From Colias croceus (lineage: Eukaryota; Arthropoda; Insecta; Lepidoptera; Pieridae), in contig NC_059542.1 in the NCBI RefSeq assembly GCF_905220415.1, forward strand, positions 11,998,001 to 12,062,000: a stretch of 64,000 nucleotides of DNA, written 5' to 3'. Position 1 is the first letter of the stretch, and each line of letters opens with the position of its first letter. The translations under genes and the position numbers were made by a program. The notes under the pieces were generated by a model that searched no databases, was not told where the DNA came from, and saw only the letters and a program-made list of their open reading frames with translations. Of the stretch, positions 1 to 11,398 are shown piece after piece.

Positions 1-482
1 ATCGTGCTATAGATTTCGAGTACCTACATAGTACATACAGATTACAGAAATACATTTGTGTTCATTTTTTGAGACAAGTGTAGTCTATAAAGATAAACCA
101 TACCAAACCTATTTTAAGGATACAATAATGTTTATCCTTAATTATAAGAAACTTATTTTAACAATATATTATTATGACTATTTTTAAGAATATAATATAT
201 CCTTTATTATAACTAAAGAGTAGCGTATTTCAGAAGCTAGGTAGGTACATACACTAACGATTCAATCACTTATAGTTTATACGTTTAGTTACATAAATGT
301 CCTACACCGTTCCATATATGACCTCTATACAACCGGTTACATGAGCCACACCTAGCTATGTTAAAAGTACTTTTATATAATCCAATAGTACATAAGCCCT
401 TGCTTCTCCTAGAGAGGATAGTTTAAATATATTTTTAGTACAACAAACCAAATACAATAATCACAAATCTATAAATAACAAA
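1..482. other. AT-rich noncoding stretch
   Basis: I see no coding-like segment or recognisable repeat here. The bases are AT-rich with scattered short poly(T) and TATA runs. Confidence 0.4.
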
Positions 483-675
483 TTAATATTATAACGCTGA
501 AAAGTGTGTTTGCTTGAACACGCTAAACTCAGGAATCACGTAACAATTTGAGTATTTATTTCACTGTTAGATAATCCATTTATCGAGGATTGTTATATTA
601 TATTTTATCATCATCAAACTAATCAAATCAAATCAGGAGCGGAGCAATGCGAATAAAACCACGGGGCACAGCTAG
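483..675 (+). mobile_element. Helitron-like nonautonomous element, family A (decayed)
   Basis: A diverged copy of the family described at 16352. It keeps 'aatattataacgctgaa' at the left, 'aacacgctaaactcaggaa' in the middle and 'ggggcacagctag|t' at the right, with the CTAG end followed by T. The TC start is lost. Confidence 0.6.
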
Positions 676-946
676 TCACAAATATAGAAAATACATATTC
701 CACAATACATTGTAATAAATACACAATATATTATCTATAACGGAAAACTAACGTGAATTAATTACATAGAAAGGTCGACAGCTTTCAAGCAAGTTAAGTA
801 ATGGTGGTGTTGGGAAAATATTACTTCACCTTAGCTTTTATTGATCTGTATCATTTTAAATATATCTTCAAATACTCTATTTTTATTTTTTATCTATGTA
901 ATAAATATTTAATATTAATTATATGTATGTAGGTATTGTATTGATA

Positions 947-1127
947 AACTATAGCTGTGCCGCACGGTTTCACCCGCGGACGTGTCCGCGTGCAAAATCT
1001 AATATTTCTATAGTATTCTGATGTATATCTATATTCCTATAAAGTTTCATCCAAATCCGTAAAGTAGTTTTTACGTGAAAGAGTAACAAACATACAAACA
1101 TACGTCCATATAAATTATAAGTGTATT
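947..1127 (-). mobile_element. Helitron-like nonautonomous element, family B-like (decayed)
   Basis: Read on the minus strand it ends in a GC-rich segment ('gcgggtgaaaccgtgcgg') followed by 'cagctatag', where CTAG has become CTAT. The body contains 'gtaaagtagtttttacgtg' and 'aaagagtaacaaacata', which it shares with the family B copies at 6409 and 10667. Confidence 0.5.
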
Positions 1128-1535
1128 AATTTAATACATATTCAGTATGTATGTACGTTTTCAAAGCGCTTCAAAAGATATACATATTGGATTTTATATG
1201 ACCTTTCTTTTTATAGTCCTACAATTACTTTACATTTCAAGGCATTGCTCTAGTTTCATCAAAATTAATTCAGTGCTTAATAATTAGCCGACTTTCGAAA
1301 AAAGAGGAACTTCTGTGTTTATAATTTATTGTATATTTTGGGTTAAGAACAAAATTATAGTAATTTTGTTGAATGAGAAATCTTTATCGACTAGTTTTGG
1401 TCATGTTTTATCGGAATATAATAAGTAAATCATCGGAAAATAATCAGTAGGAGTAACTATCGTATAATACACATATGGTTTATTACCGATTTTTCTCGGA
1501 AGAGACATATAAATACGTAGTCATGACGTTATTAA
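1128..1535. other. AT-rich noncoding stretch
   Basis: Nothing recognisable is present apart from AT-rich sequence. Confidence 0.4.
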
Positions 1536-1735
1536 CTAGCTATGCCGCGCGGTTTCACAATTCACCCGCATTGCTCTGCTCCTGTTGGCCTTAGCGTGAT
1601 GATAATATATAGCCTATAGCCTTCCTCGATAAATGGGCTATTTAACACCGAAATAATTTTTCAAATCGGACCAGTAGTTCCTGAGATAAACGCGTTCAAA
1701 CAAACAAACTCTTCAGCTTTATAATATAAGTATAG
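1536..1735 (-). mobile_element. Helitron-like nonautonomous element, family A
   Basis: A minus-strand copy. CTAG at 1536-1539 is preceded by A on the plus strand and followed by 'ctatgccgcgcggtttcac', the family hairpin. The far end is 'aactcttcagctttataat'. A short extra 'aattcac' interrupts the hairpin region. Confidence 0.7.
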
Positions 1736-3831
1736 GTAAGAATTATATGTAGTAGTGTTGGGCGTGGTTACCTTGTTACATATATTACTAAATATAGTAA
1801 TACTACGTTTTTCATGTAGTTGCCGTGACATGTTTTCCGTTTATGACTGTACTTTAAATAACTATGATTTACTGTGACTTTGCTCGTAGTACGTGAAAGG
1901 AATGTTAGTCACTTGAAGTATTTTTTGCTCTTATAAGGAGAAATTCTTAAAGATAGAGAATATTGAGATTATGTAAATGATATATAGTCTTTCAAAGTGT
2001 TAAGTTTTAACAGTCTGTAATAAAATTAATAATGTGTGACTTTAATTTGTATATAACATTTATTCACATCCTAGTGTGACTGAGTGTGACCCATGAAGTC
2101 ACAGGTTCAGAGTTCTATTCCTGATTTAGAACAAAAACTGTTGAAACACTACAGACCGAAAGAACTTTTTTTATTATGTCGTAACTTTAAATTTCCAGAG
2201 AGGTGTGATGACTACAAGGAATAAGGATTCATTTTAGCGCTTTTTAAATGGTCCAAGACTGTTCCTTAAAACATAAACCACAATTTGCATTTAAACCACC
2301 TCAACTTATCATATCAATCAGAAGTACTCGTTAGCATAAAAGAAGTGATTTCATCAGCTTATTAAATATATTTGCAATACGTGTAGGCTCCAGTTATGGC
2401 CGACGATTACTCAAGCGAAGCGTCACGCGGCACGTAGTATATTATGTTTCTTCCGACAGGAGCTTTTAGAGGTCCGTATATAAAAATTAAGTTTTTAAAA
2501 AACTGTCAAACAGAATATAAATAATTTATATAACCTTCTAAGTGTCAGAGCTAAGAGTGCCCTTATTTATGCTCTCACCGAGATCGAACACACACTCTGT
2601 TGCAATGTTTCCAATCTTACAACTGTATAATGCAGTATATTCTCAACGAATTACACAATACTTAATTAAAGTAATTTTCAAAAGATTATCACGACAAAAT
2701 TTATGATATGCAAAAAAATCCTTCTTCACTTACAATTTACATCTTCTTCATTTACTTTTATAAAGTAAAAAGGTTGAAATAAAATTAAATGTTTAAATCG
2801 TCAGATATCATTCTGAAAAAAAAAACTATATAATCAGATTGCGTGACAATCATTCGTGTAGAAACTCTCTGCGCACTACTGTTTTTATTTTAACGTTGAC
2901 GCGACAATTTATATCCATTTGTGATTTCTTTTGTTGTTATAAGTACAAATAAAAGCGGCTTTTGACCTTCCTCAACTTATAATCTATTGTTGTGAGTTGC
3001 ATATTATTTATAGATGTATCTCAATAAAAAATTTTATTCAAAGTAATTAAATGGCGAGATTTTTTTACAATTTAATTCAAAAACTAATCGTACGATTCTA
3101 AAAATTCTTTCACCATTAGAAAGTTACATCTTTACCGAGTAGCATAGCTTTTTTTATCTCTGGCTAACCCGGATGAATCCGAGGCAGTAGCTATCTACAG
3201 ATATCATTCTTCACACACTAAGTTCTAATGCTGCATTTTACCATTCGTGTTCGCTCGCTGTCACTACAACTCCACAGTGCGCATTGCAACCACATTTTCT
3301 TTAAGACAAACACGATACATTTATACAGTTCTTTAACCCGGGTTTCACTTAATCTTGATACAAATTAGGCATACATTATAAATCAACTCATCCACGAGGC
3401 GCCTACACGCATACTATAAAAGATTTCATTAAGAAAAGAAGAATTTATACAAAAAGAAAATCGCAATTATTATACAATTATTTATTTATAGTCAGCAGCA
3501 AAGTCTCATGTAATTCGCAGAAAAGTCACTTATTTCTCTCATTTTCTGGTCTTTTATGTATATATGTTTGAAACGAATAGTAATGTAACTTTTTTCATGA
3601 TCTAGGTACTCTTACACTAAAAGATTTTGTATGTACAACATAGGTATGAATCGTGAAGATTACGATAGGTAAATCGTTCATGTTTTCAATTTAATTCCAA
3701 GAACATTCCTTAGTTTATCATTTCGGTAGGTATAACATGGTAGAACTAAACAAAATCTGTTACGGGGAAAATATTGTATTTATGATTTATATTATGAGTT
3801 CAAAATCATTTATATAGATCATATCATAGAT
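1736..3831. other. AT-rich noncoding stretch with a possible tRNA-like relic
   Basis: No exon-like segment is seen. Around 2070-2140, 'aggttcagagttctattcc' looks like a decayed tRNA B box and could be an old SINE head; this is weak. The rest is unremarkable AT-rich DNA. Confidence 0.3.
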
Positions 3832-3936
3832 ACTGCTTTCCGAATCGGTGGTAAATGATAAAAATATGTATTGACGTTTCAAAAGTGCTTCTCGAAGAAG
3901 TCTAATTGAATAAATAAATGTTTGAGTTTGAGTTTT
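3832..3936 (+). mobile_element. LINE 3' tail with (TTTGAG)n end
   Basis: The segment carries 'ctttccgaatcggtggtaaa', then 'ttcaaaagtgcttctcg', 'ctaattgaataaataaatg' (a poly(A)-signal-like AATAAA) and 'tttgagtttgag'. An antisense copy of the same tail lies at 27853-28030. From general knowledge this is the 3' untranslated end of a common lepidopteran LINE; only the 5'-truncated tail is here. Confidence 0.6.
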
Positions 3937-4092
3937 ATTTAACCTTGAGTAATGAGCATATTTATGTTGCTTTTTATTTAATAATTCGATACTGCGTCGA
4001 GCTTTTGGTAAGGTACATAAGTTAAGGTACGTATTATATTTATTTCAATCGACCATACAGATATCGCATGTCTTAAAAATAAGCATTAGGTA

Positions 4093-4277
4093 GGTATACT
4101 AATATTAAAAAGCTGAAGAGTTTGTCTGTTTGTTTGAACGCGCTAATCTCAGAAACTACTTGTACGATTTGAAAAATTCTTATGTGTTATTAATCGAGGA
4201 AGGCTATAGGCTATATATCATCACCCTAAGATCAACAGGAGCGGAGCAATGCGGGTGAAACCGCGGAGCACAGCTAG
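4093..4277 (+). mobile_element. Helitron-like nonautonomous element, family A
   Basis: The left end is 'tatactaatattaaaaagc', then 'tttgaacgcgctaatctc', 'atcgaggaaggctatagg', a 'gcgggtgaaaccgc' hairpin and 'gagcacagctag' followed by T. Confidence 0.75.
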
Positions 4278-4850
4278 TTTCACATAAAATATAAACGAAA
4301 GACGAAGGAAACCAACAAAATCTTATTCAAATCCGATTCGTCATTCTACACAATTCCAAACAATTTCACACGATTATATTATACAATAAGATTATTCAAA
4401 GAAAGATAAACACCAAGATCGCCATTATCTAACCGAGATGACTCGTATTATAACATCGTATCGATATTAGAAAGTTTATTGAAGAGAAAGTGACCGTCCT
4501 TGAGCAGTGAAAGCTTGAACTATAACATAGATCTATAATCTAAAACATAACATTCTTAATAAAAACCCAGTTCGTTGTTATAAAATGAACCAAGGAACGT
4601 TGTCTATTATATACCTAAATTTATAAATATAATTTAAATATTGCCTTCAAATAGCAAAGAAAACAAATGTCTATACGACTGTCTCTTCTTCACGCCGAAG
4701 CAAGAACTGAACCGATTTGATTCATTTGAGGACAATTTTTTTAATTTTAAAAATTAATTGTTTTAAGAAAAATAACATTTCGACCATTTATGATGTACAC
4801 ACATTTAAATGAATACAACTAAACAAAAACATATTATTATAATACCTACA

Positions 4851-5016
4851 CTAGCAAACCGGGCGAACTCCGTTTCGCCACCAGAGACACCTTTTCTTTG
4901 CTATAAACCTCACGGGGCCCGAGACCTTTCCAACGAATGCAAAACCGTGGAAATCGGTTGGTATTCTGGAGTTATAGCGTCAGGAAGGAAAACCCGACTT
5001 AATTTTATATAGTAGA
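4851..5016 (-). mobile_element. Helitron-like nonautonomous element, family H
   Basis: On the minus strand it starts 'tctactatataaaatt' and ends with the hairpin GGCGAA-ACGGAG-TTCGCC, then 'cggtttgctag' followed by T. TC start, subterminal hairpin and CTAG end are the standard Helitron marks. The body 'aaccgtggaaatcggttgg' and 'gttatagcgtcaggaagg' looks like a repeat widespread in Lepidoptera. The 67-codon frame over it is fortuitous. Confidence 0.65.
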
Positions 5017-6224
5017 TAAAATAAATAGATAAATCTACATTCCTACTACTCCATAACAATGTGTATTACCTGTATAACGCTCATTAAATCATAAGTAAAC
5101 AATATAAAACGTATAAAAAACACATAGTAATTATATGAAGAAGCATTACATAGAAATATATCTCCGTATTTTTTTGCTTTTGTTACAAGTTCCGTAATCT
5201 TCTTATGTAAAAATACATATAATTTTTTTCTCCATTTATATATTTTTGATGTATATATTACACTAATTACCACGGATATAATATGATTCTTTTTGAATAA
5301 GATATCGTGACTTGCTTTGAAAGGTTATTAAAAGATGACGGAGGAGGGATCTTTTAGCACAACCATTTGAGGCAAAAACTGATTGATTCGTGTTAAATCT
5401 ACCACACAAATAGTTTTCCTATTAACTTATTGTGTGTATTTTTTTTAACAGGGAAATAAATACGTGATGCAGTAGTTGGTACTAACAACAATGGCGGCTA
5501 AAAAGTAGCCAATTTGTAAATCAGACAATAATCTATCCCTGTACAAAATTTCATACATATCCCATTAGTGACATATATCCATACTCGCAAACTTTTCCTT
5601 ATAACCTTAGGATATATGATATTTATAACAACTAATACGATATTTATAACTTATAAGATACATCCTTTAAATATAAACTACCAGTTTATACTACTTACGT
5701 CATCACACTTTGCTTGACATCGATCTAATAATTCCTTGAACTCATTGCTTCAATTTGTATGAATGAGTGACGTCTTTCGCATAAAAATAGTGTTTTATAG
5801 ACATTGTGTATTGACCCACCTCACTTAGTATTCAGAGTGAGTGGGAATACTGAGTGAGTAAGCATATTGAGTGGGAAATAATGTAGATACATCCGTTGCT
5901 TAAAAATATATGGCTCGGTTTCTATAATGAAAATGTATCGTTTTCTTTTAGGACTTTTGGTATGATTCCTATCAGAGCTTTTAAAATGTTTATAAGGTAA
6001 AACTATTTTCTAATATGTATTGGAATCTAAAAATAAAATTTAAAGGAAAAAGTCTACATAAAATTTTTTGAATACATACTTTACATGTACATTATACATA
6101 ATGGTATTGTTTACCATACATACAAATCTAAGCTGATATAATAACCCAGAAATATCTTTATTATATCAACCAAGTGGAACCGCTGACTCAGGCTAGTATG
6201 TATAAGATCACGATTTTAAATTGA
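5017..6224. other. AT-rich noncoding stretch
   Basis: No gene or clear repeat is seen. Near 5821-5880 the motif 'gagtggga' with 'actgagtga' recurs a few times in a small cluster. Confidence 0.4.
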
Positions 6225-6278
6225 ATATTTAGTCATCCAGTACGACTGGTTCACCAACTTAAAGTCGCTCAGCGTGAT

Positions 6279-6286
6279 ATGGAGAG
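6279..6286. repeat. 8-bp target-site duplication, left copy
   Basis: ATGGAGAG here and again at 7579-7586 flanks the hAT-like element exactly. Confidence 0.85.
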
Positions 6287-6408
6287 CAGAGGCGGCTCGT
6301 GACAAAACTGTATGGGAGTTCACTTGAAATAAAACAACGAAAATACAATACCTAGCGTAAGCGGGATAATAATTGAACACAAATAAATGAACACCACATT
6401 ATAAAATA

Positions 6409-6628
6409 CTAGATTTCCGCCCGCGGCTTCGCCCGCGTTTGCAAACGAAAACCCGCATAGTTCCCGTCCCCGTGGGATTTCCGGGATAAAAACTATCCTT
6501 TGTGTTAATCCAAGTTACCTTCTATATGTGTGCTAAATTTCATTGTAATCGGTTCAGTAGTTTTTACGTGAAAGAGTAACAAACATCCATACATCCATAC
6601 AAACTTTCGCATTAATTAATTAGTAGGA
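6409..6628 (-). mobile_element. Helitron-like nonautonomous element, family B
   Basis: On the minus strand it begins near 'tcctactaattaattaatg' and ends with the hairpin 'gcgggcgaagccgc', then 'gggcggaaatctag' followed by T. The body 'cccacggggacgggaacta' is shared with the copies at 10667, 22878, 31751 and 57857. It lies inside the hAT-like element. Confidence 0.8.
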
Positions 6629-6687
6629 TTTAAACACTAAAAATTATAAAGTACAGGCTATTTCAAAACAAATTCAATGATTACCAA

Positions 6688-7107
6688 TTAATAATAGTCC
6701 ATTGAAATGTTACATTTTTTGGCCTGACTGCATTTTTTAGAGGACGCAATTTTATTTTTTGGATGTGTAGGGGGGTTCAATGTGAAGCTAAAACCAAGTT
6801 TGTGGGGTCGCCACCCTTGTCCCACGGCCGCCATCTACGACAAAAAGTTACTGCACCAAAATTGTAGAGAATTTAATTTGCAACAAATAATGTTAACAAA
6901 TTTTTTTTATCAGATAAACAGTTTAAGAGATATATCGTATAAACTATATCTTCCGCTATTTTCAAGATGGCGGCCGTGGGACAAGGGTGGCCACCCCACA
7001 AACTTGGTGATAGCTTCACACTAACCCCCTCTACACATCAAAAAAATAAAATTGCATCCTCTAAGAAATGCAACCCCAAATGTAACTTTTCAATGGACTA
7101 TAATTAT
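6688..7107. mobile_element. Fold-back MITE with arms of about 150 bp
   Basis: The left arm runs from 'atagtccattgaaatg' through 'tggggtcgccacccttgtcc' to 'ggccgccatct'. The right arm is its reverse complement, from 'agatggcggccgtggg' at about 6966 to 'cttttcaatggactataatt' at 7103. The short centre (about 6835-6960) is AT-rich. A copy keeping only one arm and the centre lies at 40300-40580. The open frames in the arms are by-products of the GC-rich motif. Confidence 0.75.
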
Positions 7108-7830
7108 AAAATCCCCGAATTTGCATTCGCGAGCGTACTCATAGTGTTTAGGCGAGTGACAACGTCAACAACAATTGCTGCTGTCATGCGATGCGGCCGC
7201 GTCTCGTCGGCAAGTTCGCGTGTGAGCGGCGCGCGGCGCTCCGAAAATTGCTATTTTTCCATAGTAAATCTTTTGTTTCATGCGCAGGACTGTGGCGACA
7301 TTTCTCTTTCACTCGTATTTAGGCAATGTACTGAATCTTGTTTCATAGGAGCGAGAGCGCTCCGTAAGCTCCGTTTCGCGCGATACTTATGAAATGAACA
7401 AGAGTGTAATGATGTATTTTATTTGTAAGGTACTTATTTTATTCATATTAATATTGGAGTTTTTACGATAGATTTTAAATAGTGATATCAATTATTACAT
7501 GAATGAGCAGGTATAACTTTATTATAATTATTTATGGGAGTTCACTGCACCAGCGCTCCTTAGGACGAGCCGCCTCTGATGGAGAGAGCCATGCTCGGTA
7601 TTTCTCTGAGGGACCAAGTCCGGAAGGAAGTAATTCGCCAGAGAACGAAAGTTACCGACATATCTCAACGGATTAGCATGCTGAAGTGGCAGTGGGCCGG
7701 TCATATGTGCCGCAGAACGGACAACCGCTGGGGCACACATGTACTAGAGTGGAGACCGCGGCTCGGCAAACGTAGCGTAGGACACCCTGCTACAAGGTGG
7801 AGAGACGACATCCGCAGGGTTGCTGGGCAT

Positions 7831-8006
7831 GGTCGCGGAAGAATTCTAACCAATACCCGCGGCCCCATCATTAAAGCGGCTTGACGGAACACAGTGGGGT
7901 TTTAGTAGGTAAGAATCCGACATAACCCACGGCTCCTTCCCCGGGGGCCGTGGGTATCTTTGGAAGATTTCCCCACTATAAAAAAAATAGGTTATGTCCA
8001 TAGGCC
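7831..8006 (+). mobile_element. Short retroposon-like insert in the RTE tail
   Basis: The segment interrupts the RTE frame between 'gttgctgggcat' and 'aactggcgtcaacga'. It is GC-rich at first ('acccgcggccccatc'), contains a hairpin formed by 'acccacggctcc' and 'gggccgtgggt', and runs into 'ccccactataaaaaaaata'. The A-rich end suggests a SINE or LINE tail. Boundaries are approximate and no family is assigned. Confidence 0.4.
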
Positions 8007-8112
8007 ATAACTGGCGTCAACGAGCGAATGACCTGGCTCAATGGCGTGCCATGACTGAGGCCTATGTCCAGCAGTGGACAAACATGGGCTAATAATGATG
8101 ATGATGATGATT

Positions 8113-9700
8113 TAGTCATCGATTAGTAAGCTTAAATAGCAAAAGTATCAGTAACTCAGATCTAAATAATAAATATATAAATACGAATAAATATACAAGT
8201 GCATGAATAAATTATTTGTTGATGTTCATTATTAGATATCATTATTCAACAGCTTTATCTGCTAAGCAATTTCATTCAATCAACCTTGTATTAAAAAGTA
8301 GAATGGGTATATAATATTATAAATACAAAAGTTACGATTCTATAATATCATAAGATGAAGTAATTGTTTCTTCAACAACATATATATTTATGAGCAGAAA
8401 GCTTCACAATTCGTAAAGATTTTTCTGACAAAAATTTCAATATTAGCCTCTTTGACCTTGATAAACTTGGGAAATTTAATGGCAAACTTTTTTCGTTCTT
8501 TAACCTACTAAACGGAACCTAAAATATCTTAATTTACACAGGCTTTTCACAGGCTTATAACCACTGTACCAATGAAACTAAATAATAAGTATAGACAGAT
8601 AAAAACAAGTATTACATAAAACATGCACATGAGACTAAACTTTAAATATAGACCACAGTCAAAACATCTGTTACATAAATGATAAAACATATGCTTTAAG
8701 GAAGTTTAAAGGTTAGTAGGAAGTACCTAATAAATACAATCTTAAAAACTACGTAGCCATATAAATGTCGGATACTGGGGCAATTTTCACACCGTTTAAC
8801 ATAACGAGAAAGCTGTAATCGCGTTTAATTTGGAATTAGTCTAAATAATGGTTAATTCGATTGGATTATATAACTAATTATCATGAATTTATAATTAAAA
8901 GACTTGGTCAAAAATTGGTGAACATTCGATATTGGAAAGATTATTCTCGGTTTAAACCAAAAATGTATGAATTAATAGATTTTTTTATGGAATAAAAACA
9001 TCATCACAATATCATAAGTTCTACGTTTGTTTTCTTTTGTCATGAAAATTAAGTTTTCCTTTTTCTTCTATTGAAAACTCCTCTTAGTTTCATCCTCATA
9101 AAAAAATATTTTATATAACATTTAATACACAGTTATGCTCTAATTTCTATGCTATGTAGCCAGTCTGTTTAACCCATGAAATGCGGTCAGTACAGAACCA
9201 TTCATTTTGTAATGTTCAATTCATCAAATTAAGGTTAAAATTCCATACATTTCCCAACACTCAAAGGTTACTAATGCAAAGTTGTTCGTTTAGCAATCAT
9301 TAATTTTAAAACCATTAACAAATTGTTTAAACTTAAATAATAGACAAAGCTTTGACATTGGCACGCTTCTCATGGTAACTGGATCATGGTGGTAAGTGGA
9401 ATTCAGCTTTATCTATAGCTGGGTAAGGTTGGTTTTCGTTTGTGTTAAATTGTATTTGGCTAAGTATGTAAATTGTAAACATAGTTAGCATAATATGCCG
9501 TAATATTCAATTCGCTTTATAGTTTATGTGAAGTGGCAAAGAGGCTCTATTATCCAAAACGTTTTAACGATTTTCTAGGCTTGGGACCAATATTTTTTTT
9601 TTTTTTTTATATATAACTTACATGGTAATAAAAACTATGTTTTATTAAATGTATTTAAAACAATAATTGTTCTAAATGAATTTCAACATTTGATTTTCAA
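8113..9700. other. AT-rich noncoding stretch
   Basis: No recognisable gene or repeat family. A poly(T) run lies at 9593-9609. Confidence 0.4.
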
Positions 9701-9895
9701 ATACTAATATTATAAAGCTGAAGAGTTTGTTTGTTTGTTTGAACGCGCTAATCTCAAGAACTTCTGGTCCGATTTGAAGAATTCTTTCGGTGTTGGATAG
9801 CCCATTTATCGAGGAAGGCTATAGGCTATATAATATCTTCACGCTAAGACCAACAGAAGCGGAGCCACGCGGGTGAAACCGCGTAGCGCAGCTAG
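9701..9895 (+). mobile_element. Helitron-like nonautonomous element, family A
   Basis: It runs from 'atactaatattataaagctg' to 'cgcgtagcgcagctag' followed by T, with the hairpin 'gcgggtgaaaccgc'. It matches the family consensus closely. Confidence 0.8.
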
Positions 9896-10666
9896 TCAAA
9901 GATAAAAAACCGTAAAGCACTAACAATAGAAGCAATCGATTATGCAAATTCAAAAATACAATTACATAGGTCAATAGAAGGCGGTGGCGTGGGATATACA
10001 ATATCGATTTTATACAAATCCGATGAATCGATGTACATATCGATTCATCGATTAATCGATTCGATCCGGTCGATTGATTACAATGTTGTTGCTTATTTTG
10101 ACATTTATACAGAACACCAGTTACTTTATTAAAATTACGAAATTTTACAAGAATCTTATTTTAACTTGGTTGCTGGTAGGTTAGTTCTAATAAATTAATT
10201 TTAATGTATTTCGATATTTGGATCTAGAGCGAACCTATTCAAATTATTCAGGAAAATTTATATAATTCTGTCGATTTCTTTTATTTTAGTAAATATACAA
10301 AGTATCCCATTCTCTAACAAATAATAAATAATAATCGACGTTTATGTGTGCCATTTTGTTTCTAAAATGATAATTAATTTGTCATACACATCCCTATATT
10401 GACAATAATATATTTTATGGGACATGGGACATGTATGAAATAGTAGCCTTACTCAATCTAAGCCCATACCGAATCGCCAAGGCGCATCTATATTCTTCGC
10501 AACATTACGTGACGGTCCGTCCGTTGCAACACGCCATTTATAATGAATGTGAAGATATGCTACGACATATATGGAATGATATTTATCAAGCAATACCACT
10601 ATAATTCTAAAAGTTGGGCAAAAGGATCAGATGGTTAACGTAAATGTCTGCACCATTATTTTTTTA
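9896..10666. other. Noncoding stretch with an ATCGAT cluster
   Basis: At 10002-10075 there are at least six ATCGAT or TCGAT cores, including the perfect inverted repeat GATGAATCGAT-gtacat-ATCGATTCATC at about 10020-10047. ATCGAT cores resemble insect DREF/BEAF-type sites, but there is no adjacent gene. The rest is plain AT-rich DNA. Confidence 0.4.
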
Positions 10667-10891
10667 CTAGATTTCCGCCCGCGGCTTCGCCCGCGTTTGC
10701 AATGGAAAACCCGCATAGTTCCCGTTCCCGTGGGATTTCCGGGATAAAAACTATCCTATGTGTTAATCCAAGTTACCCTCTATATGTGTGCTAAATTTCA
10801 TTGTAATCGGTTCAGTAGTTTTTACGTGAAAGAGTAACAAACATCCATACATTCATACAAACTTTCGCATTTATAATATTATATAGTAGGA
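10667..10891 (-). mobile_element. Helitron-like nonautonomous element, family B
   Basis: CTAG at 10667-10670, then the 'gcccgcggcttcgcccgc' hairpin read in reverse, and the far end 'cgcatttataatattatat'. It is very similar to the copy at 6409, so the two are probably of similar age. Confidence 0.8.
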
Positions 10892-11398
10892 TTATCTCAT
10901 AGACGAAAGAAATAGCAATGAATTGTATGGAACATTTCTTTTTATGTATTATATTACTGGGTAAATGGCGTTGATCTATTCTGATAATTGTTATGGCAGG
11001 CAATCTGTTTCCGCTAGTAGAAGAAAGACATGCTGCGTATGTGTGATATCTTTTATTATCTTTTATATTTACTTGATTATACAGGGTGTAATCGTTAAGT
11101 GTGCACAGGCGATGTTTCCGTTACTATTGCAGATATCAAAAAACTTTAAACTGATATTGAAAGTACTTTACCTAATGAGTAAAATGGCCGTAATAAATTT
11201 TTAAAAATAAAACGGGAACTATCAAAAAAATTATCTTTATACCCTCCTAAACAAACAAAAAGTAAACAAAAAGTACTCCCATTCATTCGTCATTAAAGGC
11301 TAAATTAGCAAAGTCTAAAAGACTACATAATAGTCTTTATCTGGTAACAAAGCAAGTAAAGCCGCGGGCTCAAGCTAGTATTAAACTACATAACGATG
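10892..11398. other. AT-rich noncoding stretch
   Basis: Nothing recognisable. A short 'caaaaagtaaacaaaaagta' direct repeat lies near 11250-11275, and 'aagccgcgggctcaagctag' at 11357-11377 resembles a Helitron 3' end fragment (hairpin plus CTAG). Confidence 0.35.

Larger units (their letters stand above)
6287..7578. mobile_element. hAT-like nonautonomous DNA transposon with internal insertions
   Basis: Both ends carry the 14-bp inverted repeat CAGAGGCGGCTCGT, and it is flanked by a perfect 8-bp duplication. The CAG start and 8-bp duplication fit the hAT superfamily. The 1292-bp element holds no transposase. It contains a minus-strand Helitron (6409-6628) and a fold-back MITE (about 6688-7107). 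The remaining right part (7108-7400) is unusually GC-rich, with 'gcgatgcggccgcgtctcg' and 'gagcggcgcgcggcgctcc'. 'tatgggagttcac' occurs near each end in the same orientation. Confidence 0.8.
6228..8112 (+). mobile_element. RTE-clade LINE, 5'-truncated 3' end, split by later insertions
   Basis: The protein-coding tail of an RTE-type LINE. Residues resembling RLVHQLKVAQRDMER lie just before 6287. After the hAT-like insert the frame resumes at 7579 with 'MERAMLGISLRDQVRKE' and 'KLKWQWAGHMCRRTD', both typical of RTE C-termini. A second insert (about 7831-8006) interrupts it again. The end 'AEAYVQQWT'-like segment reads from about 8007 to a stop at 8090-8092, followed by a (TGA)n tail to 8112. The truncated 5' end, two insertions and missing reverse transcriptase make it dead. 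Confidence 0.8.

Noticed and set aside
4809..5012. 67-codon frame ending in 'SGRKTRLNFI'
   Set aside because: It coincides with a minus-strand Helitron-like element (family H).
6967..7392. 141-codon frame starting MAAVGQGWPPHK
   Set aside because: The start is the right arm of a fold-back MITE. A nearly identical start appears in the one-armed copy at 40182-40448, so it is repeat sequence, not a gene.
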